Assembly (NCBI GenBank): GCA_949316495.1
Contig: OX439003.1
Location: forward strand, 50,045,725 to 50,109,724
DNA: 64,000 nt
DNA from: Amphiduros pacificus
Taxonomy: Eukaryota; Annelida; Polychaeta; Phyllodocida; Hesionidae
Direction: 5' to 3'
Positions within the stretch are counted from its first letter, which is position 1; each line of letters starts with the position of its first letter. Both the position numbers and the translations under genes were made by a program. This document shows positions 1 to 11,729 of the stretch, piece after piece. Below the pieces are notes generated by a model that did no database searches, was not told the DNA's origin, and worked only from the letters and a program-made list of their open reading frames with translations.

Positions 1-1011
1 AAGGATTGATGGCAATGAGGATATCTCCAAGGTAGGTCTGCAATGAACATGGCCACAACATATCGAGAGTTAGGGAAATAATAACTTCAGGCAAAATCAT
101 TGATCACAAATATTCATATTATATTTGTAGATGTTAAGGGGTTTCAATGATTATTTTAATGCAGCAATGTTGATGCTAAAATAAAAAAAAATAATTGGCA
201 AGAATCATATATTGTGTTCAAATGTTTGATAATGTTTCCGAATCAAAATTTTAAACCTGTGATTCATCCTCATAATTCCCAGGGAGTGCAAATGACCAGA
301 TAGAGTGCACACTGTAAGGAAATGAATGAATGAATACGATTTACACTCCCACACTGTGAATGGTGTGGTGTGAGAGGGTCCTGCCAACGAGGCGACCCTC
401 AGGGGCACTGCTGTGTGTGGCAGTGGATTGAGTCAGTTAAGTGTGATCTGGTCATAAATGGAGTGGTAATGTTGGCAAAGAATGTCTGTGGTCAGATATG
501 TAGCTGGTCCTTGCAGGTTTCCCGTGATATTGTAAAGTTCTTGTGTATGAATATATATAAAAAGTGTTGTTATGAATGTCAATGGTTCCAGTAGAAATTT
601 ATATGTGTTCAAAGCAGTGAGCTGTGTTTAAGGCCACCTCCAGGACCCTCGTGCATAAACACACTGTCAGTCAGTCAGCTCACAAAAGACGAGAAATGTA
701 ACCTGCCATAACGTAGAGCACAGAGGCTGAGTACTGGTCGATACTTAGTTTTTAGTGGTGTGTAGTCTCCCGCTACACGATATGGTTGTTGAGGGGTCCC
801 CAGGGAGAACGAGTCACAGGTTTTTCGACGTTCCTCAGACCTCTGTATTCCTTGTCTGGCCGGCACAATCACGTCAGTTGCGAGGAGAGCTGCTTTGGTG
901 TGTTCTGCTTGTGGGATCCCTGGTCTGATGATGTGTAAGGAAATTTGTTTGATCATAATAACAGATGTCCCCCCTGGTTAGACAGCCCAGCCAGAGCCTT
1001 TTGTTCTCTGC

Positions 1012-1207
1012 AGATTACATAACAGAGCTGGCCCACTGGACCAACCCTTATCTCTATCACCATGCCAACACCTTTGATGTAGTGACTATTTTTAGAGGTG
1101 ATCATGTTTTGACTGGGAAATCAAATTTGTACCAGGAGCCAGTCAGTCACTTGCCATCAGTGCAGGTGGGAGCAACTACTGTTAAAAATGAGCCACTCAG
1201 AGACTGA
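1012..1207 (+). CDS. Possible terminal coding exon, unknown protein
   Basis: A pyrimidine-rich tract ending in TTCTCTGCAG (to about 1011) looks like a splice acceptor. After it one frame stays open to a TGA at 1207 and reads like protein (for example ELAHWTNPYLYHHANTF). I do not recognise the family. The other frames close quickly. No upstream exon was identified, so this could be chance or part of a decayed repeat. Confidence 0.25.
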
Positions 1208-1487
1208 AATGTAATCCACTCAAGATTTTCTGTCATTAGTAGCTGATGTTATGCAGACAAACAAGGCAACTGAATCAGAAGGTAAGTTTGACTTTTTCAA
1301 ATATTTGGTCATTAATAACAGAGGACATAATAAGGCCAAAGCATCTTTAAAGATTTAACCTGCATTACTCAAAGCATGGAGCCTGCTTTAGACTCAGATT
1401 TAATAAGGCATGTTAGATAAGACAAGGGTAGAGATGGACAAAAATCATTATATTTGTACCATTCTGGGCAAATAGAGAGTCATGTTG

Positions 1488-2160
1488 TCGTGCACAAAGT
1501 AGGAATCTTGCACAATGTAGGAATAATTCCTACATTGTGCAGGACAAAGTAGGAATTCCTACATTGTGCAAATAAGTAGGAATATCAGAGTCAAGAATCC
1601 AAATGTCAGGAATAAGAATGAGGAGGTTTAGGCAATATGAACATAGGACTGTTATAATAATAATAATGATGATATGAGAATGCACTGATATTAGTTGTGT
1701 GCATAAAAAATATGATTTTATCAGTGATATGTACATTTCTCATTGGCAAATAGGTAGATATCTGGGTGTGGGCTTGTAAATGTAGATCTACAATTGCGAT
1801 ACGAATATTCCAAACAAACAAAAATGTTCGTACATTTTTTGTCAAAGTAAAATGACAATCAACATTTCTATTTCCAAAAATGTCATATCTCTATTATAAT
1901 GTACTAGTCAATCAAAATTTGTAACCATATTCTATAATGCCAACAATGTCCAATTAAGCCAGAGGAAGTGTCTGTTATTTTTTTTTTAAATACAAAATAT
2001 AATAGTAAACTAATAAACATTGTAATTATATTAGCCACATCCAGTCATATCAGTTATTGATATATCTGAAAATTCCTACTTATTTGCACAAAGTAGGAAT
2101 TCCTACTTTGGGCAGTTGCACAATGTAGGAATTCCTACTGGGCCCTGATTCCTACTGGGT
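1488..2160. mobile_element. Foldback/MITE-like element with compound terminal inverted repeats
   Basis: The left end (about 1490-1585) and right end (about 2073-2160) are reverse complements over roughly 75-85 nt. Each is itself made of copies of a palindromic block GTAGGAATTCCTAC joined by GTGCA spacers. The roughly 490-bp interior is AT-rich, with only short spurious ORFs. No target duplication could be assigned. Confidence 0.6.
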
Positions 2161-2230
2161 GCAAGACAATGGTATTCTCACCATATATAGCAACAGCGCA
2201 TTTTGGTGCAAAGATGTTTGTTTGCAGTTA

Positions 2231-2342
2231 ATTTACACATGCCAACAATCTTGTTTACACATGCCAACAATCTTGTTTACACATGCCAACGATATTGTTT
2301 ACACATGTCAACAATCTTGTTTACACATGCCAACAATCTTGT
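2231..2342 (+). repeat. 22-bp tandem repeat, five copies
   Basis: Five nearly identical 22-bp units built around ACACATGCCAACAATCTTG follow one another, with one or two substitutions in the third and fourth units. Nothing suggests coding use. Confidence 0.9.
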
Positions 2343-2649
2343 TATCAGAACTGCTAGTAATGGGCAGAAGACCATTAATAGGTGTGATGTTCTGATTTTC
2401 AAACTGATAAGAGTTGAAAATGGTGAACAATTTACAGTGTACAAAGATGAACAGTGTGCTCATGATCTGTCAGATATTACTGCTAGAAATTCCCCTGGCA
2501 TGACCGAGGTCAAACTTACATAGATGCGATTGGTCAAGTAGCGGTTCTTAAGTTCTGTGAGCAGGACCTGTTCTGTGATCTCTGGAAGCCTGGACAAATC
2601 ATCTGAGGGAGAGACAGCCAACAACTCAACCTGCAACCAAATATAAAAA

Positions 2650-3195
2650 CAATATAGATGGCAGCATTTATTTTAAATAATAAAAATAGATTTCCTTGTA
2701 ATGAAAAATTATGTGAATGGAGGTTGGTACAAAGCCCAGCATGTTCATTCTGTAACCATAAATTTGATAATTTGATTCACTATATGTTATACTGTCCCAA
2801 AGTAAGAGCTTTCTGGCTATATTTCTTTACATGGTGGAACAGATTGAATGACATTCAAATACCACTTGAGTATGCAGAGTTAGAAGAGAGTGTAATGTTT
2901 GGCTTCCAATCTGATGAAGAAGTCTTTAAAGTTCTGAACTATTGTGTAATAATAGCAAATTACTACATATATAAAAAGAAAATGTTTCATGAGAATAATA
3001 TTGATAACTATGAACATCTATGTGAGCTTAAATATAAACTGCAGATAGAAGAATACATCTGTAAACAAAATGGTATGGAAGAAAACTATCAAAAATTTCT
3101 ATTTATCTATGAACAAATATAGATTATGATGTAAATGAAAATACATGACATGTACTCTCCAGAATAAAATGCTTTTTGCATTATAAAAAAAAATA
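2650..3195 (+). mobile_element. 5'-truncated LINE fragment (C-terminal part of reverse transcriptase protein)
   Basis: An open frame at 2658-3122 (154 codons) carries the CxxC...H...C zinc-knuckle-like motif followed by FW (residues about 29-53: SPACSFC, then LIHYMLYC, then AFW). This is typical of the region after the RT domain in L1/Tx1-like and related non-LTR retrotransposons. A short 3' UTR follows and ends in an A-rich tail near 3195. The frame has no internal stop, so the insertion may be fairly young. A stop codon directly precedes the first ATG, which marks the 5' truncation. It sits immediately downstream of the stop codon of the PP1-regulator gene, on the opposite strand, probably inside that gene's 3' UTR. 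Confidence 0.7.
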
Positions 3196-3216
3196 GATTC
3201 ATGTCTCAGTTAAATG

Positions 3217-6200
3217 TTAAGAATGCCTACTGGCTCCAACCTTTTGATCTTTGGCAACCCTGTGTTTGGGGTTAGTAAATGTAAGAAATTCATAGGGGTT
3301 CTCCTCCTCATCGGATTCCTCCTCGCTATTGGAGCCTGCCATCTCAGTGTCCTTTGCTTCAGAGGACTGACCCTGACCAAGGCTCTTTAACCGAGTCTTC
3401 GCTTCAAACAGCTCATCAGATTTCGAGAACGGTGTTTGTCTTGGTCTCCTGTATGGGTGATACAAAATATAGCACATATCAAAATTGGTATTTTATGATG
3501 AAATGATACTTAAGGTGAATTCTTAATGTATTATTCAATAATTGTGCAAACATTAAATATGATTTGTATTTTCACCAACAAGAAAACATATGTACTAAAA
3601 TTTAATGTGTGTGAAAAGATAGATAGTCTAACATATTAGAATTACATATGATATAAAACTCATTGAAAAGTGAAAGAGTATTTGAACCAAAGTTGTTCAT
3701 AAGGACCATAAGTTTGTAAGATAAGGTATGTACTGTTTAAAATATAAAAATGGGTCAGAAATGAAACATATACATATATGCAGAACAAAATGGAGGGTGA
3801 GGAGAATTGTCAACTGAATGAGGTTGACAGATATTGCAGGATTGGACCTCATCATGGTTATAAGATGGGATGTGATATGACAGGCCCCACCATACAGATA
3901 ATATTAGTCATAGTGTTCCTCAGAAGTTGAACAAGTCCACAGAGAGCTAGAAATCCTCAAAGTCAAACAATGATTCATCAGGCACCTTAGTCACCTTCAT
4001 TTCCAAATTCAAGATTATGTAATTAATCCCTAAATTTTCAAAGTTATAATTTTTTTCTTTTAACAAAGTGCTATATGAAGCAAACAATAAAGAATGTTAC
4101 AAAGTGCAACCAGTAACCCTGATTTATAAGTCCTCCCAGTATCAGGGACAATGTGCCATCATACATTGTATTGTGGTGCCCCCTGGCCCAACAGACAAAA
4201 ATTATCCTATTTCAGGAAAGCTAACAATATATTAAAATTTAATATCTGAATTTTATCAAGGGTACATCCAACAATTCATTTGGTGAGTATTTATAAGTCA
4301 CCATACTCAAAGCATCTTGAGTGGGATGTGTGGGCTCCTCTTGAGCAATACAGAGCCATGTGCAAGAAATGATCGCTTTATCTATACAGTAACTGTGGCA
4401 TAACATAGGTTTTGGAATGAAGCAAATAAATAATTTATTTTATTTTATTGTATTGCAAGTAATGAATATTTCGTTAAAAAAAAAGAGTCTTATATGGGTC
4501 TGACATCACAAGTCAATGTTCAAGGCAAGGCAGGTGATTCAGGACTGCAATGTTTCCATGATTGAGCACTCACATTGGTTTACTGTTGATCCTCTCCAGG
4601 TATATTTGTTCCCCATCTTCCACCTGTGCATCTTTGGTACTGGAAGATTTTTCATCCTCCAGAACAGATGCTGTCTTTTGTGGTGCGGGTATGAGATGCT
4701 CAGCCTTGAGTAAGACTTGTTTGATGGCTGTGTTGAAGGCAACCCCAGATGGCTTGTTTCCTCGGTGATCTTTTATGTGTGGATTTGCTTTGTTGGCCAC
4801 TAACAGGTTCACAGCTTTGGGCTGTGAAAAGCAGAATTTTGTCATATTATTGTTTTTATTTTCAGTGGAATTTGTCTGAGAAATAGTTGTAAGAGTAATA
4901 CTATAAATAAGAAAATTACAAATATAAAAATAATCAAATTAAAACATGCATTGAAGTAATTTGGCTGTATGAATTGGGTCAACTCAAAAAGAACTATCCA
5001 TGTGATTGTTGGGCAATTGATACTTTATTTGTATCCGAGAAATATGAGTAGGATCAGCAACAAAGATGCATGATAAATATCAGTGATGTCATATTGTGTT
5101 CTTTTATATGGAGAATAACACTCCTTATTGAAACAGAAATATATACATTATGAGGCCACATATTGTGTTTTACATTGTCACCTCAAGAATTATACGTGCA
5201 AGACAGGTATGTTAGCCTTGAAAACATAAAATTCAAAGAAAACATATGATTAAAAGAAAACATATGATTCAATAGCTCTTGCTCACTCTGGATATCAATT
5301 CACAAAAGTGTATTTCTTTCAAATCCTTATATAATTGAGCCTCTTGTTGATTTTGTAAGTTTGAGAACAATGCAACAGTATTCATGTTCATGAAAAATTG
5401 TCAGTTACTGATAATGTTAAATATGATTCGGTAATTTCTTGTTCAGTTTATGAATTGTGCCTTTTGTGAATGGGCCAATCAATTGATATATTCAGATAAA
5501 TATGCGATACAACTTGACAATTAACTTATAAAGTAGGGTGGTCATACCTGTCCAAATTTAGCAGCTACATGTAGTGATGTGAATCCCTCATTATCCTGCT
5601 TGTCCAAGCTGGCACCATGCTTCAATAACAGACTCGCCACTCTGATAAATCCATTGGCACAAGCTATGTGTAACTGGAACAAACAAATCACAACACAGTT
5701 AGTGGGTCTATCAACATCTTGCATAAATGTTCACATAATTGTTTAACCTCTTGGAAAGAAGAAATTGCTTAAAATTTTGTGTAATTGAAGGCTTAACAAA
5801 ATAAGTTATTTCTTCCTGGTAAAGTTTTCCTGTTTGAGCTTAATGATAGGCAACTTTTAACACAGCTGGTCTAGCAAGTATTTTACTCTAATCGTCACAG
5901 ATATGCCTGTAAATATTATACTCCCTCTAAAAAACTAAATAAACAGAACAGCAATATCTAGGACTGAGTAGAGTTATGTGTAAATCTTTAAAAAAAACAT
6001 TATTTGCCATCTTTCATCATATGAAATGAGTATAAAAGGAATTGGAAGTATCTAACTAGTGTTATTGTGGAGAAATGTAATACAAAATATTTAGTTGTCA
6101 AAGAAGAAGCAGATGAAATGCTCAATATAAACATGCATATCATGCACTGTTACATATAAATCACACCTACTCTGCAAACAGATAAAAGATGACAGGAAAT

Positions 6201-9200
6201 AAACTATTTCTTGCACATGTTGCCAAGGTGACCAGTATATTCCTACCAGTTGTATTTCTTGATGTGATCAAATGAAAGAGTGCTTGAGATTTCAAGAGGC
6301 TCCTAAAACGACTGATCTACTTTATGAACCCTAGTATTCTCACTATAAATACACATTACCTATCTAATTTTTTGTGATGCTAATGAGTTCATGACTTGGT
6401 CCACCTCTAGAATATTACTATTATAAATTCATTAAAAAAATACTTGAATAAGAAATTTGTAATAAAATGAAAATGTCAACATAATCACAGTCATGAAGGG
6501 CTGGTAATCAACCATGTATACACATGTTAATTGTTACTAGTTTTTAGGGGAAAAACAAATTTCTGGGTAACAAACAAATTGTGTGAAATAGATTGATAAC
6601 TCTATTAAATTTGATATCACTATAATTTTAATATTTTGTACCCTAAAAATTCACATGGCCAAAAATACAAATGTCCTTAGTATTCTTAACTCTATCAAGG
6701 TGCACCAAAAAGGCAGAAATTGTATTCGTGCATAACTCAATTTGTTGTAAAAATATATGTACTGGTAATTGTTTGTTGAAAATATATGTAAATGCTGTAA
6801 TATTTACCACACCCTTGACAAATATTAGGGGTATAATTTCCATTTTGAACATACACAATGTTACGAAAAAGGTGTAGTATAAACTTATTTAACTATAAAA
6901 GTAAATTGGAGATTTTTTTCTGGCTACTCTCTTGTCATCAACAAAGACCTAATTGATTGGGCTTGGAGGAGATTTTATCTCAGGTCCTTCTTGGTCCAGG
7001 CTCAAGACCTTTACCCAGTTACCTCAATGTTATTGTTGATCCTATTGTCAAAGCAACTAACTTGTGACTAGGAGATGCTGCCACCTGGTGTATGAAAATT
7101 TATCACTCTTCGTGTGTCTTTTGTAGACACAGGGTGTTTAATTTATTAAAAAATATATATTATCAATTGGATTAATGTCTACTGTTTCATGTGGACTGTA
7201 TAATTTAAAACAATTTGTAATACTAGTAGCTGTCTTTATGTCCAAGGTTATTCCAGAAATGATGAGGCCACTGCCCGAGACCATTTGTTTGTGTGGTGCA
7301 AATAACCCGAAATCAATATTAGTTCATAAATTCAAAACAAATTAAGCTACCTTATGACTGAAAAGTACATGTAAAGAAATATAAAGTCGCAGAATTTTGT
7401 GGGAAGCTGTTGTTGGGTGGGTTTTAGATGAATTGAGATCTTAGCAGGTATTTGTCAGTCTTCTGAGAATATATATTTGACACGAATGATACCACACGTA
7501 CTATCTGAGAGCAATATAATTATTATTGCTCTCAGGTACTATGAGAGCTTTCTTTTGTAATATTGGATATTATATATATTGGAATATATTAAAACCTGCC
7601 CACAGAGTAGTGAGAAATATCAGTATAGCAGGGCTATCCAGGTGTGACCAAGGGATAGAAGACATCTTTCAGAAGACTTGTCTGGAGTTATCTTCTTGGC
7701 AATTATATTTCATGTGGATTGAATGTGTTTTGTTAGATTGATTGGTTTGAAATTTTGTGAAAGGAACATAGCAATGTTAAATTAATTGTTTTCTATAAAT
7801 ATTATTGAACTGGATAAATTAGCATTCACCTGTATTAAAGTGGAGAACATTGTTTCTGTGCAGAATTAAAATAAAATATTTAAAAAATACATAAGAAAGA
7901 ATAAGTTAATTGATAAGTACAGAACAGTGAGTGGGGATGATGAACCCAGAAGTAATATTATGGAGAACTTACCAGTGTAACACCCTCCTCATTGGTGTGG
8001 CTTAGATCATCGCCATTGGTAATCAGGTCATTCACGTCAGCGTACATCTTCCTTGGAATTTGAAGCCTTATTTCTTGAAGTGTTTGAGTTTCCAAGCCTA
8101 AAGTATAAAGTCACAATAACTTAGATTGGTGTTTTAAAATTAAGAAATATCAGCAAACCTGTGTATAAACTCATTAAATTAGGATTAAAATGAGAGCCAT
8201 TATACAAAGCCATATATTAGGATGAGGTCTGCTCTCAAAAACTATAAATAACTGTGGCTCAAACATTTGATGATTGCGACCTAATTATTGTGTGTGACAT
8301 GAACTTTGGTGCCAAACTGCAAACATATAAGAAGTCTGGTACCTTTTTCCTGGCAATGCTGCAGCAGTATATCGCGGGAGTAAGATCCCTCCGGGGCATG
8401 GTCCACAGCAAAACTTCCATCCACATCCAACAGTCTGACATCCGCTCCATTCTGCACAAATCAAGGCACAAAAAATCTCTCATTGTGAAGCAAAAAAACC
8501 TGTATTTTTTAATTTATTTAAAGCCGTAATACAAAACCCTTTTGATAGTAATTGGACTGTGAATTTTCAAAATTGTTAAAGTTTTGTTTTGTTATGTCGA
8601 AGTTGGGCATAAATAGACTTACAGCCAGTAGGAGCTGCACAAAGTCAATGTGATCTGAATTAGCAGCAAAATGTAGGGGGCTCCACCCATCATTATCCTT
8701 GGCATTCACTGAAGCACCGTGTGATATCAGCAACTCTGCAGCTGATAAATTGTCTTCCAAACAGCTCTGCAATTCATAAATGGTGATTAATCAATGATTT
8801 ATAATCACGTAGAATGTATCTGAGTAATTATCCTGGGAATTTTACACAAGAAAATAGTTTAAAAGCAAAAGTAACAAATTAAGAAACTTGCATGCCCTGA
8901 TAGGCAATAATAAATAATAAATTGGCAAACCAGAGAATTTGATTCATCTGCATATCTAAATCACATATATGACCTGAGATAATATATATGTGAAATATGA
9001 AGTTGTCCAAAAACATAGCAATTAATAGTAATTAATCAATGATTATGCACACAAGCGGCATATTTAGGCTACTGATAGGTAGTATCTTGGAGTGTAATGA
9101 ATGGAGCTGTGACGTTGTGGGTTGTGTGCATGACGTCATAGCAACCCATTGTTACAAACAATGGGATACATTGTTACAAACAATGGGATAGTTTCTCTTT

Positions 9201-10527
9201 GAAGTGATGTGCGTTACCGCCAACATTAGAACTATTTTTGAGTTTTTGAATTTGAAAGAAAGAATCATCATTTCATAATGAATATGTTTTGGGGGGTAAA
9301 AGTGTTGCATCAATGTGAAATGACCTTGCTGGGCAAATGCTATGTAAATGGAATGGATGCACATATTGGCAGATTTGAAAATAGTATCAAAGGAAAGAAG
9401 TTTTCCCAATTAAAAAAATTATACATTGTATAGGCCTGCAAATGGATGCGTTGGTGGTATAAACTAAATGTGAACGTTGTGCAAGTTGCCTGAATTGTTT
9501 GATATTTCGGGTAAATCAATGCATTTGTAATGAACTCTTTGCAGTTTGGGCGGGTGGTGTGGAAATCCCTGACATGGACGTTTCTAAAATGTTGTAGAAT
9601 TGTCTACACTTGGAATAGAGAATTAAAATTTATATCTCCACAATCAGTGGAGAAAGTAGAACATTTCACTCATGATATGTTTTGGTCTTATTACTGTCTA
9701 TGATGGGTAAAAATAGTCACAAAGTTGAATAACGTCACATTCTTCAGGTTTTCGGCTCATATGGCGTCATAAGACACAATGGACCTTTGATCTTTGCACC
9801 TTTGATCTCATGGCGTCACAACTCCATTCATTATACTCCAAGGTAGGACAATATCACCCTCGTGATAAGTTATTTGTCCTATAAATTGGTTTAAAATAAA
9901 CAAAGCTAAAACAGTAGTATTAAATGTCATACCTTGTGAAGCAAGGTAAGACCTGTGTAGGTTGTCTGGTTGGGATTTGCACCTCCTTTAAGCAACAGCA
10001 GTACTGGAATCAAACAGATGTAATTATATAATTATAAACTTTAAAGTAATGATAATATATATATTTATACATTTATAAGATATCAATATATATTTCAATT
10101 CAAAATAAATGTATGTTTATGAAGAACACAGTGACACATTAATGTTTGGACAGAAATAATGAAGTATTCCAAAAATAAACACAGATTAAATAAAGACATG
10201 AATAAAATGTGCAATTTTAAGTAGAAAGTGTCAACCACAACCAATGGTAGATCTATAATGAACTGAATAAAGAATAGAAACCACATGCTTACATTCTTTA
10301 TCATCAAATCTTGTCACTGCATCAAAGACTTTATATTCATTTTGGAATGTTATTCGTTTCTTCTTTCCTTTTTTCTTTCCTTCATGTTTGGGAGGTTTTG
10401 TTTCATCATCCTTGTTATTTTCAACCCATTCATTGTAGCGCCTGAGTTGTCCTTGCCTTAACTGACGCACCAGCTTCTGTCTGTGATGAAGTGGTAATAA
10501 TTCCAATACTGCTTTATCTATTTCCAT
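3217..10527 (-). CDS. MYPT-family protein phosphatase 1 regulatory subunit with ankyrin repeats (8 coding exons)
   Basis: Spliced gene, coding exons in order: 10527-10293, 10003-9933, 8766-8623, 8451-8343, 8097-7973, 5673-5548, 4821-4574, 3448-3217. All introns are GT-AG and the phases join into 429 codons. An in-frame TAA lies 6 nt before the ATG, which fixes the start. Residues 24-31 (RQGQLRRY) fit the MyPhoNE motif RxxQ[VIL][KR]x[YW]. Residues 58-61 (RITF, after a lysine-rich run) fit the RVxF PP1-docking motif. Ankyrin repeats follow at about 79-180 and 225-305, split by a non-ankyrin insert, as in MYPT1 and PPP1R16. The C-terminus (about 355-429) is acidic and disordered-looking, with no CaaX box or leucine zipper, so this is shorter than vertebrate relatives. 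The inferred role is to bind the PP1 catalytic subunit and steer it to substrates. The member within the family is not decided. Confidence 0.88.
5674..7972. other. Large intron of the PP1-regulator gene; no gene seen
   Basis: AT-rich, with only short chance ORFs on both strands. The one notable structure is a 31-nt hairpin at 7505-7535 (arms CTGAGAGCAATA, 12 bp, loop 7 nt). Confidence 0.6.
7505..7535. repeat. Perfect 12-bp hairpin
   Basis: CTGAGAGCAATA is followed after 7 nt by its exact reverse complement. It lies deep inside an intron and its role is unknown. Confidence 0.7.
9084..9846. mobile_element. Inverted-repeat (MITE-like) element inside an intron
   Basis: About 30 nt at 9085-9115 (containing TTGGAGTGTAATGAATGGAG) reappear as reverse complement at 9812-9843 with about three mismatches. 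Both ends run inward into TGACG/CGTCA motifs. A 21-bp direct duplication (ATTGTTACAAACAATGGGATA) lies at about 9148-9190. The element sits in the intron between coding exons 2 and 3 of the PP1-regulator gene and has no coding capacity. Confidence 0.6.
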
Positions 10528-10548
10528 GATTTAGGCTGAATTTGGTTT
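10293..10548 (-). other. First coding exon with short 5' UTR and upstream splice acceptor
   Basis: On the minus strand a T-rich tract ending in CAG (10549-10551) precedes 21 nt of leader and then the ATG at 10527. The PP1-regulator gene therefore probably has at least one further non-coding 5' exon at higher coordinates. I could not place it. Confidence 0.5.
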
Positions 10549-11325
10549 CTGGAAAAAAAAATAGTGGTTGTCATAAATCAATTTGATTATTTTGGACATA
10601 AAATAGGCAAAACATCCTCTCAGGTGTATGAATCAGCTGACAATTTGTAATGAGATAGCATATCTATATATAACTATCTCAGCTGAAGCAAGTATAGCTG
10701 ATATCTTGTCACCGCAGTCCTCCTCAATCTAAAATGTTAAATGTATGTCAAATATCACCAGTATCTGAACATGTGCAGGTAATGCAGAGGAGAATTACTT
10801 TGGCTTAGGACAGAATATAGTAGGTTGAAAGCCTATTTCTTCCAGTGATGAGAGTGTGGATATTTATAATCAGATTGAAGAAATGTAATCTTCACCCAAA
10901 GAAAAATGCAGCAATTATATTTCATGAGCAATCCATCAGCTAGGAGCTGCTGATTGGTACATGATTTTTGTATCAAAATTCAGTACAATCACAAGATCAG
11001 CATGAAAGATGTCAAAAGTTGTACTTCAAATGTTTGAGTCTTGTTTTCCATGTGCAGTAAACACTAAAGTTTATGAGAATATATTAGTTCCATGAATAAA
11101 CTCAACTTATAATGTTAATAGAGAAGAAGAACACCTTTAATGAAATACAAATTTTAACGCATTTTTCCAACATAATATATATGTTTGTACCGAGCACTTT
11201 GATATCAAATGTGCAAAGAAGCAGAGCCAACGAGTCTTTTGTTAATTAAGTCATCCATTGAACACTTTGTCCACAGATTTTGCTATCCTGGCCAGTGATC
11301 TTGTGCAAACACCTGCTGAATAATA

Positions 11326-11557
11326 CCGTATTTACTCGTGTATAAGACGACTCGTGTATAAGACGACCCCCCAAAATTGAGCTTATTTTGCTTGAAAAAA
11401 AAAACAATTTCCGAATATAAGACGAGTTGGTTTTTCTTAACATATCGGCTCTGCTACCATTCAAGCTTCAGCTGAAGCTTGGCGGTCATTTTAAAAGTGA
11501 AACTTAAATATGCTTACAAAAAAAGATCTTAGCAGTCTTATACACGAGTAAATACGG
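11326..11557. mobile_element. MITE with CGTATTTACTCGTGTATAAG terminal inverted repeats
   Basis: The left end at 11326 and the right end at 11557 are inverted copies of CCGTATTTACTCGTGTATA plus a few further bases. Both are flanked by TA, as expected for a TA target duplication. Near-identical ends occur as MITEs in many invertebrate genomes. The interior of about 190 bp is non-coding. Confidence 0.75.
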
Positions 11558-11610
11558 TAAAACGTAAATACGATGTTCATATTTTCGAAATAACGGATAT
11601 CAGACATAGC

Positions 11611-11728
11611 GGGTCGATTTTAATTGCGTTTTAAATGATAAATAAAGGTATTTACCCAATATTATCACAAATTGTTCGAGAACAGAACAAAACCATCAAT
11701 CCATTTAAAACGCAATTAAAATCGATCC
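11611..11728. mobile_element. Short foldback element with 27-bp arms
   Basis: 27 nt at 11611-11637 (including TCGATTTTAATTGCGTTT) are repeated as reverse complement at 11702-11728 with one mismatch. The spacer is 64 nt. It is probably a small non-autonomous TIR element just beside the preceding MITE. Confidence 0.65.
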
Positions 11729-11729
11729 A

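Noticed and set aside
675-956. 93-codon minus-strand ORF
   Set aside because: No recognisable domain, no splice or promoter support. It may be repeat-derived but could not be tied to anything.
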